Below are positions 25,963-34,895 of a stretch of DNA of 64,000 nt, one piece after another. Source of the DNA: Bdellovibrionales bacterium. GTDB lineage: Bacteria > Bdellovibrionota > Bdellovibrionia > Bdellovibrionales > JAGQZY01. Numbering within the stretch: the stretch's first letter is position 1; every line of letters begins with the position of its first letter. The notes beneath the pieces were generated by a model. That model worked only from the letters and a program-made list of their open reading frames with translations, did not search any database and was not told the DNA's origin. The position numbers and the translations under genes are program-made. The stretch lies in the NCBI GenBank assembly GCA_019750295.1, contig JAIEOS010000002.1, forward strand, positions 1 to 64,000, written 5' to 3'.

Positions 25963-27036
25963 GTGAGCGATAAAAAACGTCAAGTTCAAGTGATTGGGGA
26001 TGTCATTTTCTTCAGTTACAAAAATATTTCAGAATTCGCTCAGTTCGATGAGGTCTACGTTTGGGATCTCGATAAAACCTACTTAGATACCCACTGGCAG
26101 TCTGTGAAAGACATCTTTCGCGCGTCCTTCGCAGACAACTACCATCGTAACAATGTTCCTGGGACCTCTACCCTGGTAAGATGCCTCAAGCAAAACTGGC
26201 AGCAGAAGCGAGGACAGGATGTCTTTCCCATTTTCTTTATTACCGCCTCTCCTCCACAAATGGAAAAAAAGATTCGCGAGAAATTAGAGAGCGATGAGAT
26301 CCTTCCCCTCGGAATTTTCTTTAAAGATAATCTTAAAAATCTTTGGCCGGGACGATTCTGGAAACTCCGCCAGCATGTGGGCTATAAGGTGACCGCCCTG
26401 ATGTATTTGCGCGGTTTGCTCAAAGAGGAAGTCACTCAAGTCCTTTGGGGCGATGACAGCGAAACGGATGCGATCATTTATTCGCTGTATTCGGATATAT
26501 GTTCGCGGCGACTGCGCGGGGACGAGGAAAAGGTTCTCAAGGCATTTCAATGCACATCAGAGCAGATCCAGCGCATATCTTCCATGCAGCAGCAGGCGGC
26601 CGAACTCGATCCCGTCGAGAAGATCTACATCAACCTCGCGGTGGACACCGACCCTGAGTATTACGGGAAATTTGGGCGTCGAATGATCCCTAGCTATAAT
26701 TCGTTTCAGATTGCTCTCGATCTTTTTCAGGACAATCGACTGTCTTTGGATCATGTGGTTCGGGTCGGAAAAGATCTTTCTACAAATTACGGTTTTTCTT
26801 TGGATGAACTGCAAACGTCTTTTGACGATATGATCCGCCGACAAATTATTGGTGATCAAACGTTGCAGAGATTAATTCCCGAAATGATCGATCAAAAACT
26901 TTTGAGCCGAGATTTTTCGCCTTCGATTCAACCCTACAAGATCACTTCGGACGTGGGCGAAAGAGTTTTTGATATATCTGGTGTGCACGAGCCCTGGGTT
27001 CCTGAGCGCATTGATTACTTTCACGACTATCGCTAA
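25963..27036 (+). CDS. HAD-like phosphatase domain protein (APP1-like)
   Basis: A 357-residue protein with the HAD nucleophile motif VYVWDLDKTYLDT (Asp35, Asp37), a middle FFITASPPQ motif II, and a C-terminal acidic motif LWGDDSETD. The order resembles the catalytic domain of APP1-type phosphatidate phosphatases (DUF2183), so a lipid or small-molecule phosphatase is possible. GAGGAG at 25952-25957 fits the GTG at 25963 better than the GTG six bases earlier. Divergent from the SPL pair. Confidence 0.75.
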   Translation: MSDKKRQVQVIGDVIFFSYKNISEFAQFDEVYVWDLDKTYLDTHWQSVKDIFRASFADNYHRNNVPGTSTLVRCLKQNWQQKRGQDVFPIFFITASPPQMEKKIREKLESDEILPLGIFFKDNLKNLWPGRFWKLRQHVGYKVTALMYLRGLLKEEVTQVLWGDDSETDAIIYSLYSDICSRRLRGDEEKVLKAFQCTSEQIQRISSMQQQAAELDPVEKIYINLAVDTDPEYYGKFGRRMIPSYNSFQIALDLFQDNRLSLDHVVRVGKDLSTNYGFSLDELQTSFDDMIRRQIIGDQTLQRLIPEMIDQKLLSRDFSPSIQPYKITSDVGERVFDISGVHEPWVPERIDYFHDYR

Positions 27037-27045
27037 TTTTAGGCG

Positions 27046-27849
27046 TTAAAGCTCTATATTTAATGGAAATACAGCGTGGACGGACTCTTTCAACGTCAGT
27101 CCTTTAAAGCGAACTCGAGTCAGCACCTGCTCAAGACAGGCGTGATAGTCGGCGGACTTCATTTCCGAACGAATGATGGTCGACTTCTCGATGACACCGT
27201 TCGGTGAAATCAAGAGATCAAATACAGTTTCGCCCCCGGAGATTTTTCCACCTTCTTTTTTGTAGTATTTTACCAGGCAGGCCTGGAAAAACTTTTTGTT
27301 CAGCAGTAACGTTTGAAAGATTTGCTTTTCGATCATGTTTTGAGGGGTGGAGTCTTTGAGAGAAATGTCTTTGAATGTCGTCTCGCTCAGCATCGGCACT
27401 TCGCTGACTAAAGCCTCTCGCACCGTGGAAAATTCGTCATTTTGAATGATGGCGCCGCGATAACTGACGCGAAAGGAGCTGCCTGCGGGTTTTTTAATTT
27501 CGCCAAAGATGAGGCGAAGCTCATTCACTTCGCCATCCTGATAGATTTCGACCTTAGAGAACGGCATCACCCAAACTTCCCCCTGCGTGGGCAGAAAGAA
27601 CAAAATTTTACTATCGGCATGGGTGATGATGAGATCTTGATGATGGAGGTTTGACTCTTTAGTGACTGTTTCAAAGGGAAGTGGGGAGATTTTTTGAACA
27701 GTTCCGATCACTTCTTTAATCCCCAGGAGATTTTCTTTTTTAGACGATTTTTTAAAAAAAGATTCAAAAAACTGCGGGGGAAGAAACACAATGCAAAAAA
27801 CTCCCGCAAGGAGAGCGGTGAGTATCAAAAGAGACGTGCGTTTCTTCAT
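27046..27849 (-). CDS. AgmX/PglI C-terminal domain envelope protein
   Basis: A 267-residue protein with an N-terminal membrane anchor (about 5-27), a FecR-like middle (DLIITHADSKILFFLPTQGEV, split here in meaning over residues 72-95) and a C-terminal AgmX/PglI domain (KKFFQACLVKYYKK, FDLLISPNGVIEKSTI, YHACLEQVLTRVRF). This domain occurs in TonB-like and gliding-motility proteins of predatory bacteria and has a conserved Cys pair (near residues 191 and 236). It follows secG by seven bases and may share its transcript. Confidence 0.78.
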   Translation of the reverse strand: MKKRTSLLILTALLAGVFCIVFLPPQFFESFFKKSSKKENLLGIKEVIGTVQKISPLPFETVTKESNLHHQDLIITHADSKILFFLPTQGEVWVMPFSKVEIYQDGEVNELRLIFGEIKKPAGSSFRVSYRGAIIQNDEFSTVREALVSEVPMLSETTFKDISLKDSTPQNMIEKQIFQTLLLNKKFFQACLVKYYKKEGGKISGGETVFDLLISPNGVIEKSTIIRSEMKSADYHACLEQVLTRVRFKGLTLKESVHAVFPLNIEL

Positions 27850-27855
27850 GGAAAA

Positions 27856-28227
27856 TTATTTAGCCTCGGGTTTTGCGGCGGGCTCTTGAGCGGGTGCCAC
27901 ATCGCCAGGCTGCGGAGTGACCGGAACCATATCTGTGGGCTGAGTCGCAGTGGGCGCCTCGTTCGCCGGGACTGGGATTTTTGAGAAGACACCGGTTTTT
28001 GGCGGCTTAATGGCTAAAGTGATCGCAATGCAAAGAACGCCAAAGACCACTGCAGTTCCACGAGTGAGTTTAGTAATAAAATCCGTGGCGCCCGAGGAGC
28101 CGAGAACTGAATTGGATCCTCCTCCACCAAATAGACCTGCGCCACCGCCTTTAGGATCTTGAATCATAATCAATAAGATCAAAAAGATTGCGACCACGAT
28201 GTGTAAAATGGCGAGTGTAGTAACCAT
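27856..28227 (-). CDS. secG: preprotein translocase subunit SecG
   Basis: A 123-residue SecG: two membrane helices ([19 protein letters not shown] and [15 protein letters not shown]) around the conserved loop [20 protein letters not shown]. It stimulates SecYE-mediated export. A Pro/Ala/Glu-rich tail of ~45 residues follows. The start is ATG at 28227, preceded by GGAGGAATT; a longer in-frame reading upstream lacks such a site. Confidence 0.93.
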   Translation of the reverse strand: MVTTLAILHIVVAIFLILLIMIQDPKGGGAGLFGGGGSNSVLGSSGATDFITKLTRGTAVVFGVLCIAITLAIKPPKTGVFSKIPVPANEAPTATQPTDMVPVTPQPGDVAPAQEPAAKPEAK

Positions 28228-28307
28228 TAATTCCTCCGGAAAGGAGTCAATATAGTGTTTATCCGTTCCCGGCGGCAATGACTAAAAGCGGAGCCTAATG
28301 CGTTATG

Positions 28308-29255
28308 TTAACTGGCTTTGGTTTTGGATTTCGCGGGAATCACGTCCATCGTGCGCCAGTAGGCGGCGATCAATTGCGGAACTATTTGGCAAAGGCGAAT
28401 TTCAGCATCGTTGAGATTTGACGACACTTCGAAGCGGGCCGAAATAATTCCACGGAGGAATCCGTTACTGATAATGGGCAAGACGATCATGGTGTTGAAA
28501 TGAATGGCCTTGAGATTGTCTTTGACGAAAGACAGCATGGCATCATCTTTTAGACTCTCGATAAATAGCGGCTTTTGGGTGCGAAGCACATAGTCAATCT
28601 CTGGGTATTTTTCGATTTGGAGTTCGAACCGAGCAAAGTCCTCTTTATCGCTCGAGGCAATCACCGTGGGTTTGGTGTCATCGAAGGTGATCAGGGAAAT
28701 TCTCACAGCGTTGAGAGCAAAAGCCAACATGCGGATCAACTGATAATGAACTTGTTCTGCGGGGGTGGGGAGGGTGATGGTCTTCGCCAAGAGTTCTACT
28801 AATCTTAAATAGTAATTTGCATCCCGAGAATTTTTGTCTTCGGTCTCCTCTACTTTCAGTACACGTTTGCGCGCCTGGAGGTGAAGGGCAATTCGAGTTA
28901 AAACATCGATGGGTTTTGCCGGTTTAACCACGTAGTCGTGAGCGCCTTGAGATAAACAGGCCTCAACATTTTGCTGTGCATTATGATGAGAGAGAACAAT
29001 CACGCGGACTTCATTATTTTCAATCATCTGTTTGCTGTTGAGAAATTTGAGACAATCAAAGGCAGTAAAATTGGGCATGGTGAGATCGACGAGAATAAAG
29101 TGGGGACGGGTCTCCATAATTTTTTGACCGGCGTTTTCGCCATCGTAAATCGCACTGGCTTTAAAGCCGCTGTCATTGAGGTAAGTCATTAATTTTTTTG
29201 CCGAAGTGACCTCTTGATCGACAATTAAAATACGGACTTCGTTATTATTTCCCAT
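28308..29255 (-). CDS. response regulator with GAF-like output domain
   Basis: A 315-residue signalling protein. Residues 6-125 are a receiver domain with phospho-acceptor Asp57 (ILVDLTMP) and Lys in YVVKPAKP; the usual acidic pair is reduced to Asp13-Gln. Residues ~150-305 look like a GAF sensor domain (AVRISLITFDDTKPTV, FNTMIVLPIISNGFLRGIIS). There is no DNA-binding or enzymatic output. The ATG at 29255 begins the receiver directly; longer in-frame sequence upstream would cross the tmk start and is rejected. Confidence 0.85.
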   Translation of the reverse strand: MGNNNEVRILIVDQEVTSAKKLMTYLNDSGFKASAIYDGENAGQKIMETRPHFILVDLTMPNFTAFDCLKFLNSKQMIENNEVRVIVLSHHNAQQNVEACLSQGAHDYVVKPAKPIDVLTRIALHLQARKRVLKVEETEDKNSRDANYYLRLVELLAKTITLPTPAEQVHYQLIRMLAFALNAVRISLITFDDTKPTVIASSDKEDFARFELQIEKYPEIDYVLRTQKPLFIESLKDDAMLSFVKDNLKAIHFNTMIVLPIISNGFLRGIISARFEVSSNLNDAEIRLCQIVPQLIAAYWRTMDVIPAKSKTKAS

Positions 29256-29336
29256 CGCAATCTTATCGGAGCAATATGCTTGATAATGAAGGGCCCTGTG
29301 GTCTAGTCTAGGGCGGGTCAAAGGCGCCTTAAAACT

Positions 29337-29969
29337 ATGAAATTTATTGTGTTCGAAGGGCTCGACGGAGCCGGCAAAACAACATTGATCAACCAGGTGA
29401 AGACGTATCTGGAAACCTCTCAGATGTCCTGCGTGTTCGTGCGCGATCCAGGAGGAACTGTTCTGAGTGAAAAACTCCGTCACCTCATATTGGACCCCGA
29501 CGGAAGGCCTGTGCCTAAGGCCGAACTTCTGATGTATGAAGCGTCTCGCACTCAGCTCGTGCACGAGATCATTCAGCCGTCTCTCGCTCAAAAAAAATGG
29601 GTTTTAAGCGATCGCTTTTACTCCAGTACGATTGCTTTTCAGAGCCAAGCTCGCGGGCTTGAGCGCAAGGATATCGATTGGCTCAATCATTACGCCTGCA
29701 ACGGAATTGTGCCAGACCTAGTGATCTTTATTGATATTCCGGTGGAAGAGAGCCAGCGTCGCCTCCAGCAAAGAACTGCGGCGACGAATACGAAACACGA
29801 TCGTATGGAAAATGAAAACAAACAATTCCATGAACGAGTCCGAAAAGGCTATCTCCTGCAAGCCGAGGAAAATCCAAAAGGCTGGTTGGTTCTTGATGGC
29901 ATGCAAACACCCGAGCAACTTTTTAAAATTGTGCAGAATGATTTTAAGGGCAGACAATGGCTCAGCTAG
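29337..29969 (+). CDS. tmk: thymidylate kinase
   Basis: A 210-residue kinase that phosphorylates dTMP to dTDP. The P-loop is FEGLDGAGKTT (6-16), the DR(F/Y) motif is VLSDRFYSST and the lid region is rich in Arg (QRRLQQRT). Length is normal. It overlaps holB by 13 bases, the common tmk-holB pairing, and the divergent receiver-GAF gene starts 81 bases upstream. Confidence 0.96.
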   Translation: MKFIVFEGLDGAGKTTLINQVKTYLETSQMSCVFVRDPGGTVLSEKLRHLILDPDGRPVPKAELLMYEASRTQLVHEIIQPSLAQKKWVLSDRFYSSTIAFQSQARGLERKDIDWLNHYACNGIVPDLVIFIDIPVEESQRRLQQRTAATNTKHDRMENENKQFHERVRKGYLLQAEENPKGWLVLDGMQTPEQLFKIVQNDFKGRQWLS

Positions 29970-30883
29970 CAAGCGAGATTTTTGGCCACGAAAAAGTAAA
30001 GCTCGGGATTCATAATCTTCTTTTACAAAAAAAGTTTTTTAACTCGAGCATTTTTTCCGGTCCAGATGGCATTGGAAAAAAGAAGCGAGCGATGGCGATC
30101 ACCCAGGAGTTGAACTGCGAGCATACACCCGCTTGCGGTCATTGTCCGATGTGTTTGCGAGTGGCGACGGTTCCACTAGAGGTGATGCGCCTTATTGAAT
30201 GCGAAACCGAAAAAATTAAAATCGAACAGATTCATGAAGTGTTAGATTTCGTGACTCATACCTCTTGGATTCCTCATCGTGTGGTCGTGGTCGATAGCGC
30301 CGAAAGGTTAACCCTATCAGCGGCGAATGTTCTGTTAAAAACTCTGGAAGAGATGCCCTTTGGTGTTCACTTTATTTTTGTGACCTCACAGATTTCGCAA
30401 ATCCTTCCAACGATACGTTCTCGCTGCCAAGTGCTCACCTTTGAGCCTTTGGCGGATAAAGATCTTAAGACTATTTTCCCAGAGAGCTTACCTTGGCAAA
30501 GACAATGGAGTGCGGGCCGAGCCTCACTGTTGCAAAAAATTATGACGCCGGAATGGCTCGATCTTCGAAAGCAAGCGATCAATTACCTCCATGCTTCACA
30601 AAACTCCGACGTTTTAAAGCAGATGTCCGAGGCTTTCTCTGCCGGGGAAAAAATGGAGTTCGTCGTGCACTGTTGGCAAAGTTATGTGCGCGATGCGGTG
30701 GTTAAAAACATGGGGATGGATCTTCCCCTTTACAATAGCGATATCGAGTCTTTTGTCGAAAAATTCGCAAAACATCCGGCGCTTTTTAAACTCTATGATA
30801 GTATGAATGAAGCACGGCGCGATTCCCAGGGTCATGTGGATAAAAATTTAATTCTCGAGAACCTATCGTTCCAGCTGGTGTAG
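29957..30883 (+). CDS. holB: DNA polymerase III subunit delta prime
   Basis: A 308-residue clamp-loader subunit. It has a degenerate P-loop (SGPDGIGKKK, about 35-44), the four-Cys zinc module (CEHTPACGHCPMC, about 52-64), the DE-box-like VVVVDSAERLT, and sensor-1 SRC motif (IRSRCQVLTF). It is coupled to tmk and followed two bases later by tatD. Confidence 0.92.
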   Translation: MAQLASEIFGHEKVKLGIHNLLLQKKFFNSSIFSGPDGIGKKKRAMAITQELNCEHTPACGHCPMCLRVATVPLEVMRLIECETEKIKIEQIHEVLDFVTHTSWIPHRVVVVDSAERLTLSAANVLLKTLEEMPFGVHFIFVTSQISQILPTIRSRCQVLTFEPLADKDLKTIFPESLPWQRQWSAGRASLLQKIMTPEWLDLRKQAINYLHASQNSDVLKQMSEAFSAGEKMEFVVHCWQSYVRDAVVKNMGMDLPLYNSDIESFVEKFAKHPALFKLYDSMNEARRDSQGHVDKNLILENLSFQLV

Positions 30884-30884
30884 A

Positions 30885-31727
30885 ATGAGTGCAGTGACAG
30901 ATTTTCAAAAAGTAGATAGAGAAGTCGCAAAATACTTGGGATTAGGAAATGGCCCCTGGATTGATATTCACGCTCATCTCAATTTTTTAGAGGCCAGTCC
31001 TGAGGAAAGCATTCTCACGGCGCAAAAGTACGGAGTCCAACGCATCATCACCATCGGCACTGAGCCCAATGATTTATCGATCGTTCTTGGGTTAGCTCGT
31101 AAACATTATCCAACGGTCTGCTGCACTCTGGGAATTCACCCGCACGAAGCCCAACTTTTTACGCCCGAAATCGAAAAGCTCATTCTCAAAGAAGGTCCCT
31201 CTAAAGAGGTGGCCGCCGTTGGCGAGATCGGTCTGGATTATTACTATAACAACTCACCCCACGACGTGCAAAGAGACGCCTTTCATAAGCAACTTGAGCT
31301 CGCAGAAAAATTAGGACTTCCCGTAGAAATTCACACTCGAGATGCCGAGGCCGACACCATCGAGATTCTCGAAAAATTTCGCGGAAAGGTGAAGGGTGTG
31401 ATTCATTGTTTTACAGGCACCATGTGGTTGGCCGAAAAGGCCTTGGACCTCGGTTTTAACATCTCGATGAGCGGGATCGTCACTTTCAAAAACGCCCAAG
31501 CCCTTCGCGATGTGGCCAACTACGTCCCCATCGACAGGCTGCATATCGAAACCGATTCTCCCTTTCTGACCCCAGCTCCGTTCCGCGGCGTAAAAAATTC
31601 ACCACACTACGTCGTCTTTACCGCTCAATTTATATCTGAGCTCAAAAAGATCCCACTCCCAGAACTCTCCCAGCAGCTTCTAGAAAACGCCTACAAAATG
31701 TTCCCCAAGCTCCCGCCAATTTCCTAG
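30885..31727 (+). CDS. TatD-family metal-dependent hydrolase/DNase
   Basis: A 280-residue TIM-barrel hydrolase with the TatD metal-site motifs: WIDIHAHLNFLE (26-37), GIHPHEA, VGEIGLDYYY, PVEIHTRDA, GVIHCFTG and HIETDSPFLTPAP. Members cleave DNA 3'-5' in quality control. It ends the tmk-holB-tatD operon. Confidence 0.93.
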   Translation: MSAVTDFQKVDREVAKYLGLGNGPWIDIHAHLNFLEASPEESILTAQKYGVQRIITIGTEPNDLSIVLGLARKHYPTVCCTLGIHPHEAQLFTPEIEKLILKEGPSKEVAAVGEIGLDYYYNNSPHDVQRDAFHKQLELAEKLGLPVEIHTRDAEADTIEILEKFRGKVKGVIHCFTGTMWLAEKALDLGFNISMSGIVTFKNAQALRDVANYVPIDRLHIETDSPFLTPAPFRGVKNSPHYVVFTAQFISELKKIPLPELSQQLLENAYKMFPKLPPIS

Positions 31728-31734
31728 CCCCGAA

Positions 31735-31763
31735 TTGACACAGACCACCCCATCCTTTACAAC
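31735..31763 (+). promoter_or_regulatory. predicted promoter of the gap operon
   Basis: TTGACA (31735-31740, consensus) and TACAAC (31758-31763) are 17 bases apart. Transcription would start near 31770, giving a ~165-base leader to gapA that contains the whole of inverted repeat C. Confidence 0.6.
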
Positions 31764-31789
31764 CGTAACCATATTCTAACGCACGAGAA

Positions 31790-31903
31790 TTTTTGGGTTT
31801 TATTTAAAGGTTTTTATCGGACGCTCGAACCCGAGTTCCGCTTCCCGCGGCTTGTTTGAGCGGTGAGAGTGTCCGATAAAAACCTTTAAATAAAACCCAA
31901 AAA
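31790..31903. repeat. long perfect inverted repeat C in the gap leader
   Basis: Arms 31790-31822 and 31871-31903 are a perfect 33-bp match. They start with T5 and end with A5. The 48-base spacer is GC-rich and folds further: GCTCGAAC/GTTTGAGC around CCGC-TTCCC-GCGG. A 30-base core of the spacer (31832-31861) recurs with one mismatch, on the other strand, in repeat F. The right arm is followed by CCCC, not a U-tract. Confidence 0.97.
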
Positions 31904-31933
31904 CCCCGGCAGATATTTTCGGTGAGGAGACAC

Positions 31934-32950
31934 ATGGCGAAGTTAAGAGTTGGTATTAATGGTTTTGGTCGTATTGGTCGAGTTTTATTTCGTGCAGGTT
32001 TTGATGACCTTGAGATCGTTGGTATTAACAATTCTTCGGGCGAGCCGGAAGAGCATGCGCATTTGTTGAAGTATGACAGTACTCATGGAGTTTATTCTAA
32101 AGAAGTCACTAGTGATGATAAGCATATCATCGTCGATGGTAAGAAGATTAAGATGTCGGCAGAAAAAGATCCTTCCCAAATTCCTTGGGGAGACTGGGGT
32201 GTAGATCTTGTCCTCGAGTGCACGGGGAGATTCAAAGACACAGCCGAGAATCAAGGTCATTTAAAAGCCGGTGCAAAAAAAGTAATGATTTCTTCTCCGG
32301 CAAAATCGGACGCGACGTTTGTTTACGGTATTAACCACAAATCCTATGATCCTGAAAAGCATGTGGTTGTGAGTAACGCTTCTTGCACGACGAACTGTTT
32401 GGCGCCGGTGGCGAAAGTGCTCAATGATAATTTTAAAATTGCCCGTTGCTTGATGACGACGATTCATGCGTTTACCAATGACCAACGGATCCTCGATAGT
32501 AGCCATGATGATCTTCGTCGTGCGCGAACCGCATCCATGTCGATGATTCCTACCACCACTGGAGCCGCAAAAGCGGTGGGTGAAGTGCTTCCCGAACTCA
32601 AAGGCAAATTCCACGGGATCTCTGTTCGTGTTCCAACTCCTAACGTGAGTCTTGTCGATCTTAACGTGCAGTTCGAAAAAGAGACGACGGTGGAAGCTGT
32701 CAATGCCGCACTCATCGCTGCGTCTCAAGGTGATCTTAAAGGTGTTCTCGCTTGTGAAAAGCGTCCATTGGTCAGTATCGATTTTAATGGAAATTCTGCA
32801 AGTGCCTCCGTAGATCTCATGAGCACGGTGGCTTTAGACAAAACTTTCTTTAAAGTCTTAGCTTGGTACGACAACGAGTTTGGATTCTCTAAACGGATGG
32901 TCGATTTAGCCCTGTACATGGACAACGTGAAAAGCATAGGCCAACGCTAA
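31934..32950 (+). CDS. gapA: glyceraldehyde-3-phosphate dehydrogenase
   Basis: A 338-residue type I GAPDH that converts glyceraldehyde 3-phosphate to 1,3-bisphosphoglycerate. The NAD site is LRVGINGFGRIGR, the catalytic Cys is in NASCTTNCLAPVAK with partner His in TTIHAFTNDQ, and WYDNEFGFSKRM closes the protein. GAGGAG lies five bases before this ATG. It is the first gene of gap-pgk-tpiA. Confidence 0.97.
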   Translation: MAKLRVGINGFGRIGRVLFRAGFDDLEIVGINNSSGEPEEHAHLLKYDSTHGVYSKEVTSDDKHIIVDGKKIKMSAEKDPSQIPWGDWGVDLVLECTGRFKDTAENQGHLKAGAKKVMISSPAKSDATFVYGINHKSYDPEKHVVVSNASCTTNCLAPVAKVLNDNFKIARCLMTTIHAFTNDQRILDSSHDDLRRARTASMSMIPTTTGAAKAVGEVLPELKGKFHGISVRVPTPNVSLVDLNVQFEKETTVEAVNAALIAASQGDLKGVLACEKRPLVSIDFNGNSASASVDLMSTVALDKTFFKVLAWYDNEFGFSKRMVDLALYMDNVKSIGQR

Positions 32951-34143
32951 TGATGAAAACTTTAAAAGACATCCCGGATCTCAAAAACAAAAACGTATTT
33001 TTGCGTTTAGATCTCAATGTGCCCTTAAAGAATGGTGAAATCGTTGATGACACGCGAATTCGCGAAGCGCTTCCGACCGTGCAGTTTCTGATTGAGCAAG
33101 GGGCGCGTATTGTGATTGGATCTCATCTGGGGCGTCCCAAGGGAGATGGCGAAGAGGATCGAAAAAAGTTTTCCTTAGAGCCGGTCGCGGAAGATCTCGC
33201 CCAAAAACTCAATCGCGAAGTGGTTCTTATGGAATCACCGGATTCCGACGCTCCTCGCGGTTTGTTAGCGGAGGGACGATTTGATAAAATCATTCTCTTA
33301 GAGAATCTCCGGTTTCACCCTGGGGAAGAGAAGAACTCCAACGAGCTCGCGCAAAAGTGGGCCAAGTATTCTGACATTTACGTGAACGATGCCTTTGGGT
33401 CCTGCCATCGCGCCCATGCGAGTATTGATGCTCTTCCGAAAGTGATGCCGCAAAAGTATGCGGGCTTTTTGATCGAAAAAGAACTCAACGCCCTTTCGAA
33501 GATTCGCAACGCCCCTGAAGAGCCTTTTGTGGTGATTCTCGGGGGAAGTAAAGTGAGCGATAAAATCGTCGTTATAGAAAAATTTTTAGATTCGGCTCAG
33601 TCGATTTTGGTGGGCGGGGCCATGGCCTACACCTTCTTACAGGCGATGGGCGTATCGGTCGGTAAGTCGCTCGTCGAAAAGGACAAAGTCGCTTTAGCGA
33701 AAGAGCTCATCGTTCGCTTTGAAGCGCGTGACAAAAAATTTATTCTTCCCATTGACCATATCGCCACTCGTGCTTTGACGGATTCCGACGGAGCCATCGC
33801 TACAACGTCCGAGAACATTCCAGCAGATATGATGGGAGTGGATATCGGACCAAAAACGCGAAAGCTTTTTGCAGAACATATCTCTCAGGCAAAAACAGTT
33901 TTCTGGAATGGACCTATGGGAGTTTATGAAACAAAGCCCTTTGATCAGGGTTCGTTTGCCATCGCCGAAGCCATGGCGAAGGCGGAAGGTTATACCGTTG
34001 TCGGCGGTGGAGACTCTGCGGCAGCCGCCATGGATTCCGGATTTGCCGATAAGATGGATCATATTTCCACCGGTGGAGGAGCGAGCCTTGAATACATCGA
34101 AGGAAAAACTCTTCCTGGCATTAAAGTGTTGGCAGGCAAATGA
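32950..34143 (+). CDS. pgk: phosphoglycerate kinase
   Basis: A 397-residue glycolytic kinase. The N-terminal substrate site is FLRLDLNVPLKNG, with HLGRPKG and LENLRFHPGEE; the nucleotide side has VILGGSKVSDKI and the C-terminal GGGDSAAAA. It begins in the stop of gapA (TAATG; two consecutive Met codons) and overlaps tpiA by four bases. Confidence 0.97.
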   Translation: MMKTLKDIPDLKNKNVFLRLDLNVPLKNGEIVDDTRIREALPTVQFLIEQGARIVIGSHLGRPKGDGEEDRKKFSLEPVAEDLAQKLNREVVLMESPDSDAPRGLLAEGRFDKIILLENLRFHPGEEKNSNELAQKWAKYSDIYVNDAFGSCHRAHASIDALPKVMPQKYAGFLIEKELNALSKIRNAPEEPFVVILGGSKVSDKIVVIEKFLDSAQSILVGGAMAYTFLQAMGVSVGKSLVEKDKVALAKELIVRFEARDKKFILPIDHIATRALTDSDGAIATTSENIPADMMGVDIGPKTRKLFAEHISQAKTVFWNGPMGVYETKPFDQGSFAIAEAMAKAEGYTVVGGGDSAAAAMDSGFADKMDHISTGGGASLEYIEGKTLPGIKVLAGK

Positions 34144-34883
34144 AATCATTTTTAGTGGCTGCCAATTGGAAGATGAACAAAACGCTGAGCGAGGCTGAAT
34201 CGTTTCTCAAAGAACTTAAAGAGAAAGTGTCATCATCGTCGAATGCCAAGGCTTTGATTTTTCCATCGGCCATCAGTTTGTCTTCGTGTCAAAAAATTTT
34301 AGGTGAGAGCGCCATTGCTTATGGGGCGCAAAATTGCCACTTCGAGGACAGCGGAGCGTTTACAGGTGAGATTTCGCCTTTAATGCTCAAAGACGTCGGT
34401 GCCACTCATGCTCTTGTGGGACACAGTGAGCGACGTCACGTGTTTGGTGAAACCGACGCAATGATGTCTAAAAAGGTCGCCGCCTTGGTGAAACATAATA
34501 TTTGTCCTGTGCTTTGTGTGGGAGAAAAAGAAGACGAGCGGGTGGCGCAACAAACTTTGGGACGAATTCGTCTCCAGTTAGATATGGGTCTCAGTCTCGT
34601 CGATAGCGCCGCCAATGTGATCATCGCCTACGAACCGGTTTGGGCGATAGGGACCGGGCGCGTGCCTTCGCTCGATGACATCAAAGAGGTTCACTCATTT
34701 ATTCGCAGTGAACTTTTTAAGAAGTGGGGCGATCGCGGAAATACGGTGCCGATTCTTTATGGGGGCAGCGTCACTCCGCAAAACTCGAAAGACATTTCCA
34801 CGGTTCAAGATGTGGGCGGATTTTTGATTGGTGGAGCGAGTTTAAAAATCGCCTCTTACCTCGACATATACAATAGCTTGTAA
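34140..34883 (+). CDS. tpiA: triosephosphate isomerase
   Basis: A 247-residue TIM barrel that interconverts dihydroxyacetone phosphate and glyceraldehyde 3-phosphate. The catalytic residues are Lys in AANWKMNK (residue 11), His in GHSERRH and Glu in IAYEPVWAIGTGR; the phosphate loop is LYGGSVTP. Coupled to pgk. secG, often its neighbour, is 6 kb away here. Confidence 0.97.
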   Translation: MKSFLVAANWKMNKTLSEAESFLKELKEKVSSSSNAKALIFPSAISLSSCQKILGESAIAYGAQNCHFEDSGAFTGEISPLMLKDVGATHALVGHSERRHVFGETDAMMSKKVAALVKHNICPVLCVGEKEDERVAQQTLGRIRLQLDMGLSLVDSAANVIIAYEPVWAIGTGRVPSLDDIKEVHSFIRSELFKKWGDRGNTVPILYGGSVTPQNSKDISTVQDVGGFLIGGASLKIASYLDIYNSL

Positions 34884-34895
34884 AAGGAGTTTGGG

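Noticed and set aside
28228-28278. Longer secG reading starting upstream
   Set aside because: The added residues are hydrophilic and precede a strong GGAGG site placed for the ATG at 28227.
29256-29591. Longer N-terminus for the receiver-GAF protein
   Set aside because: It would overlap the tmk start on the other strand and adds nothing before a complete receiver domain.
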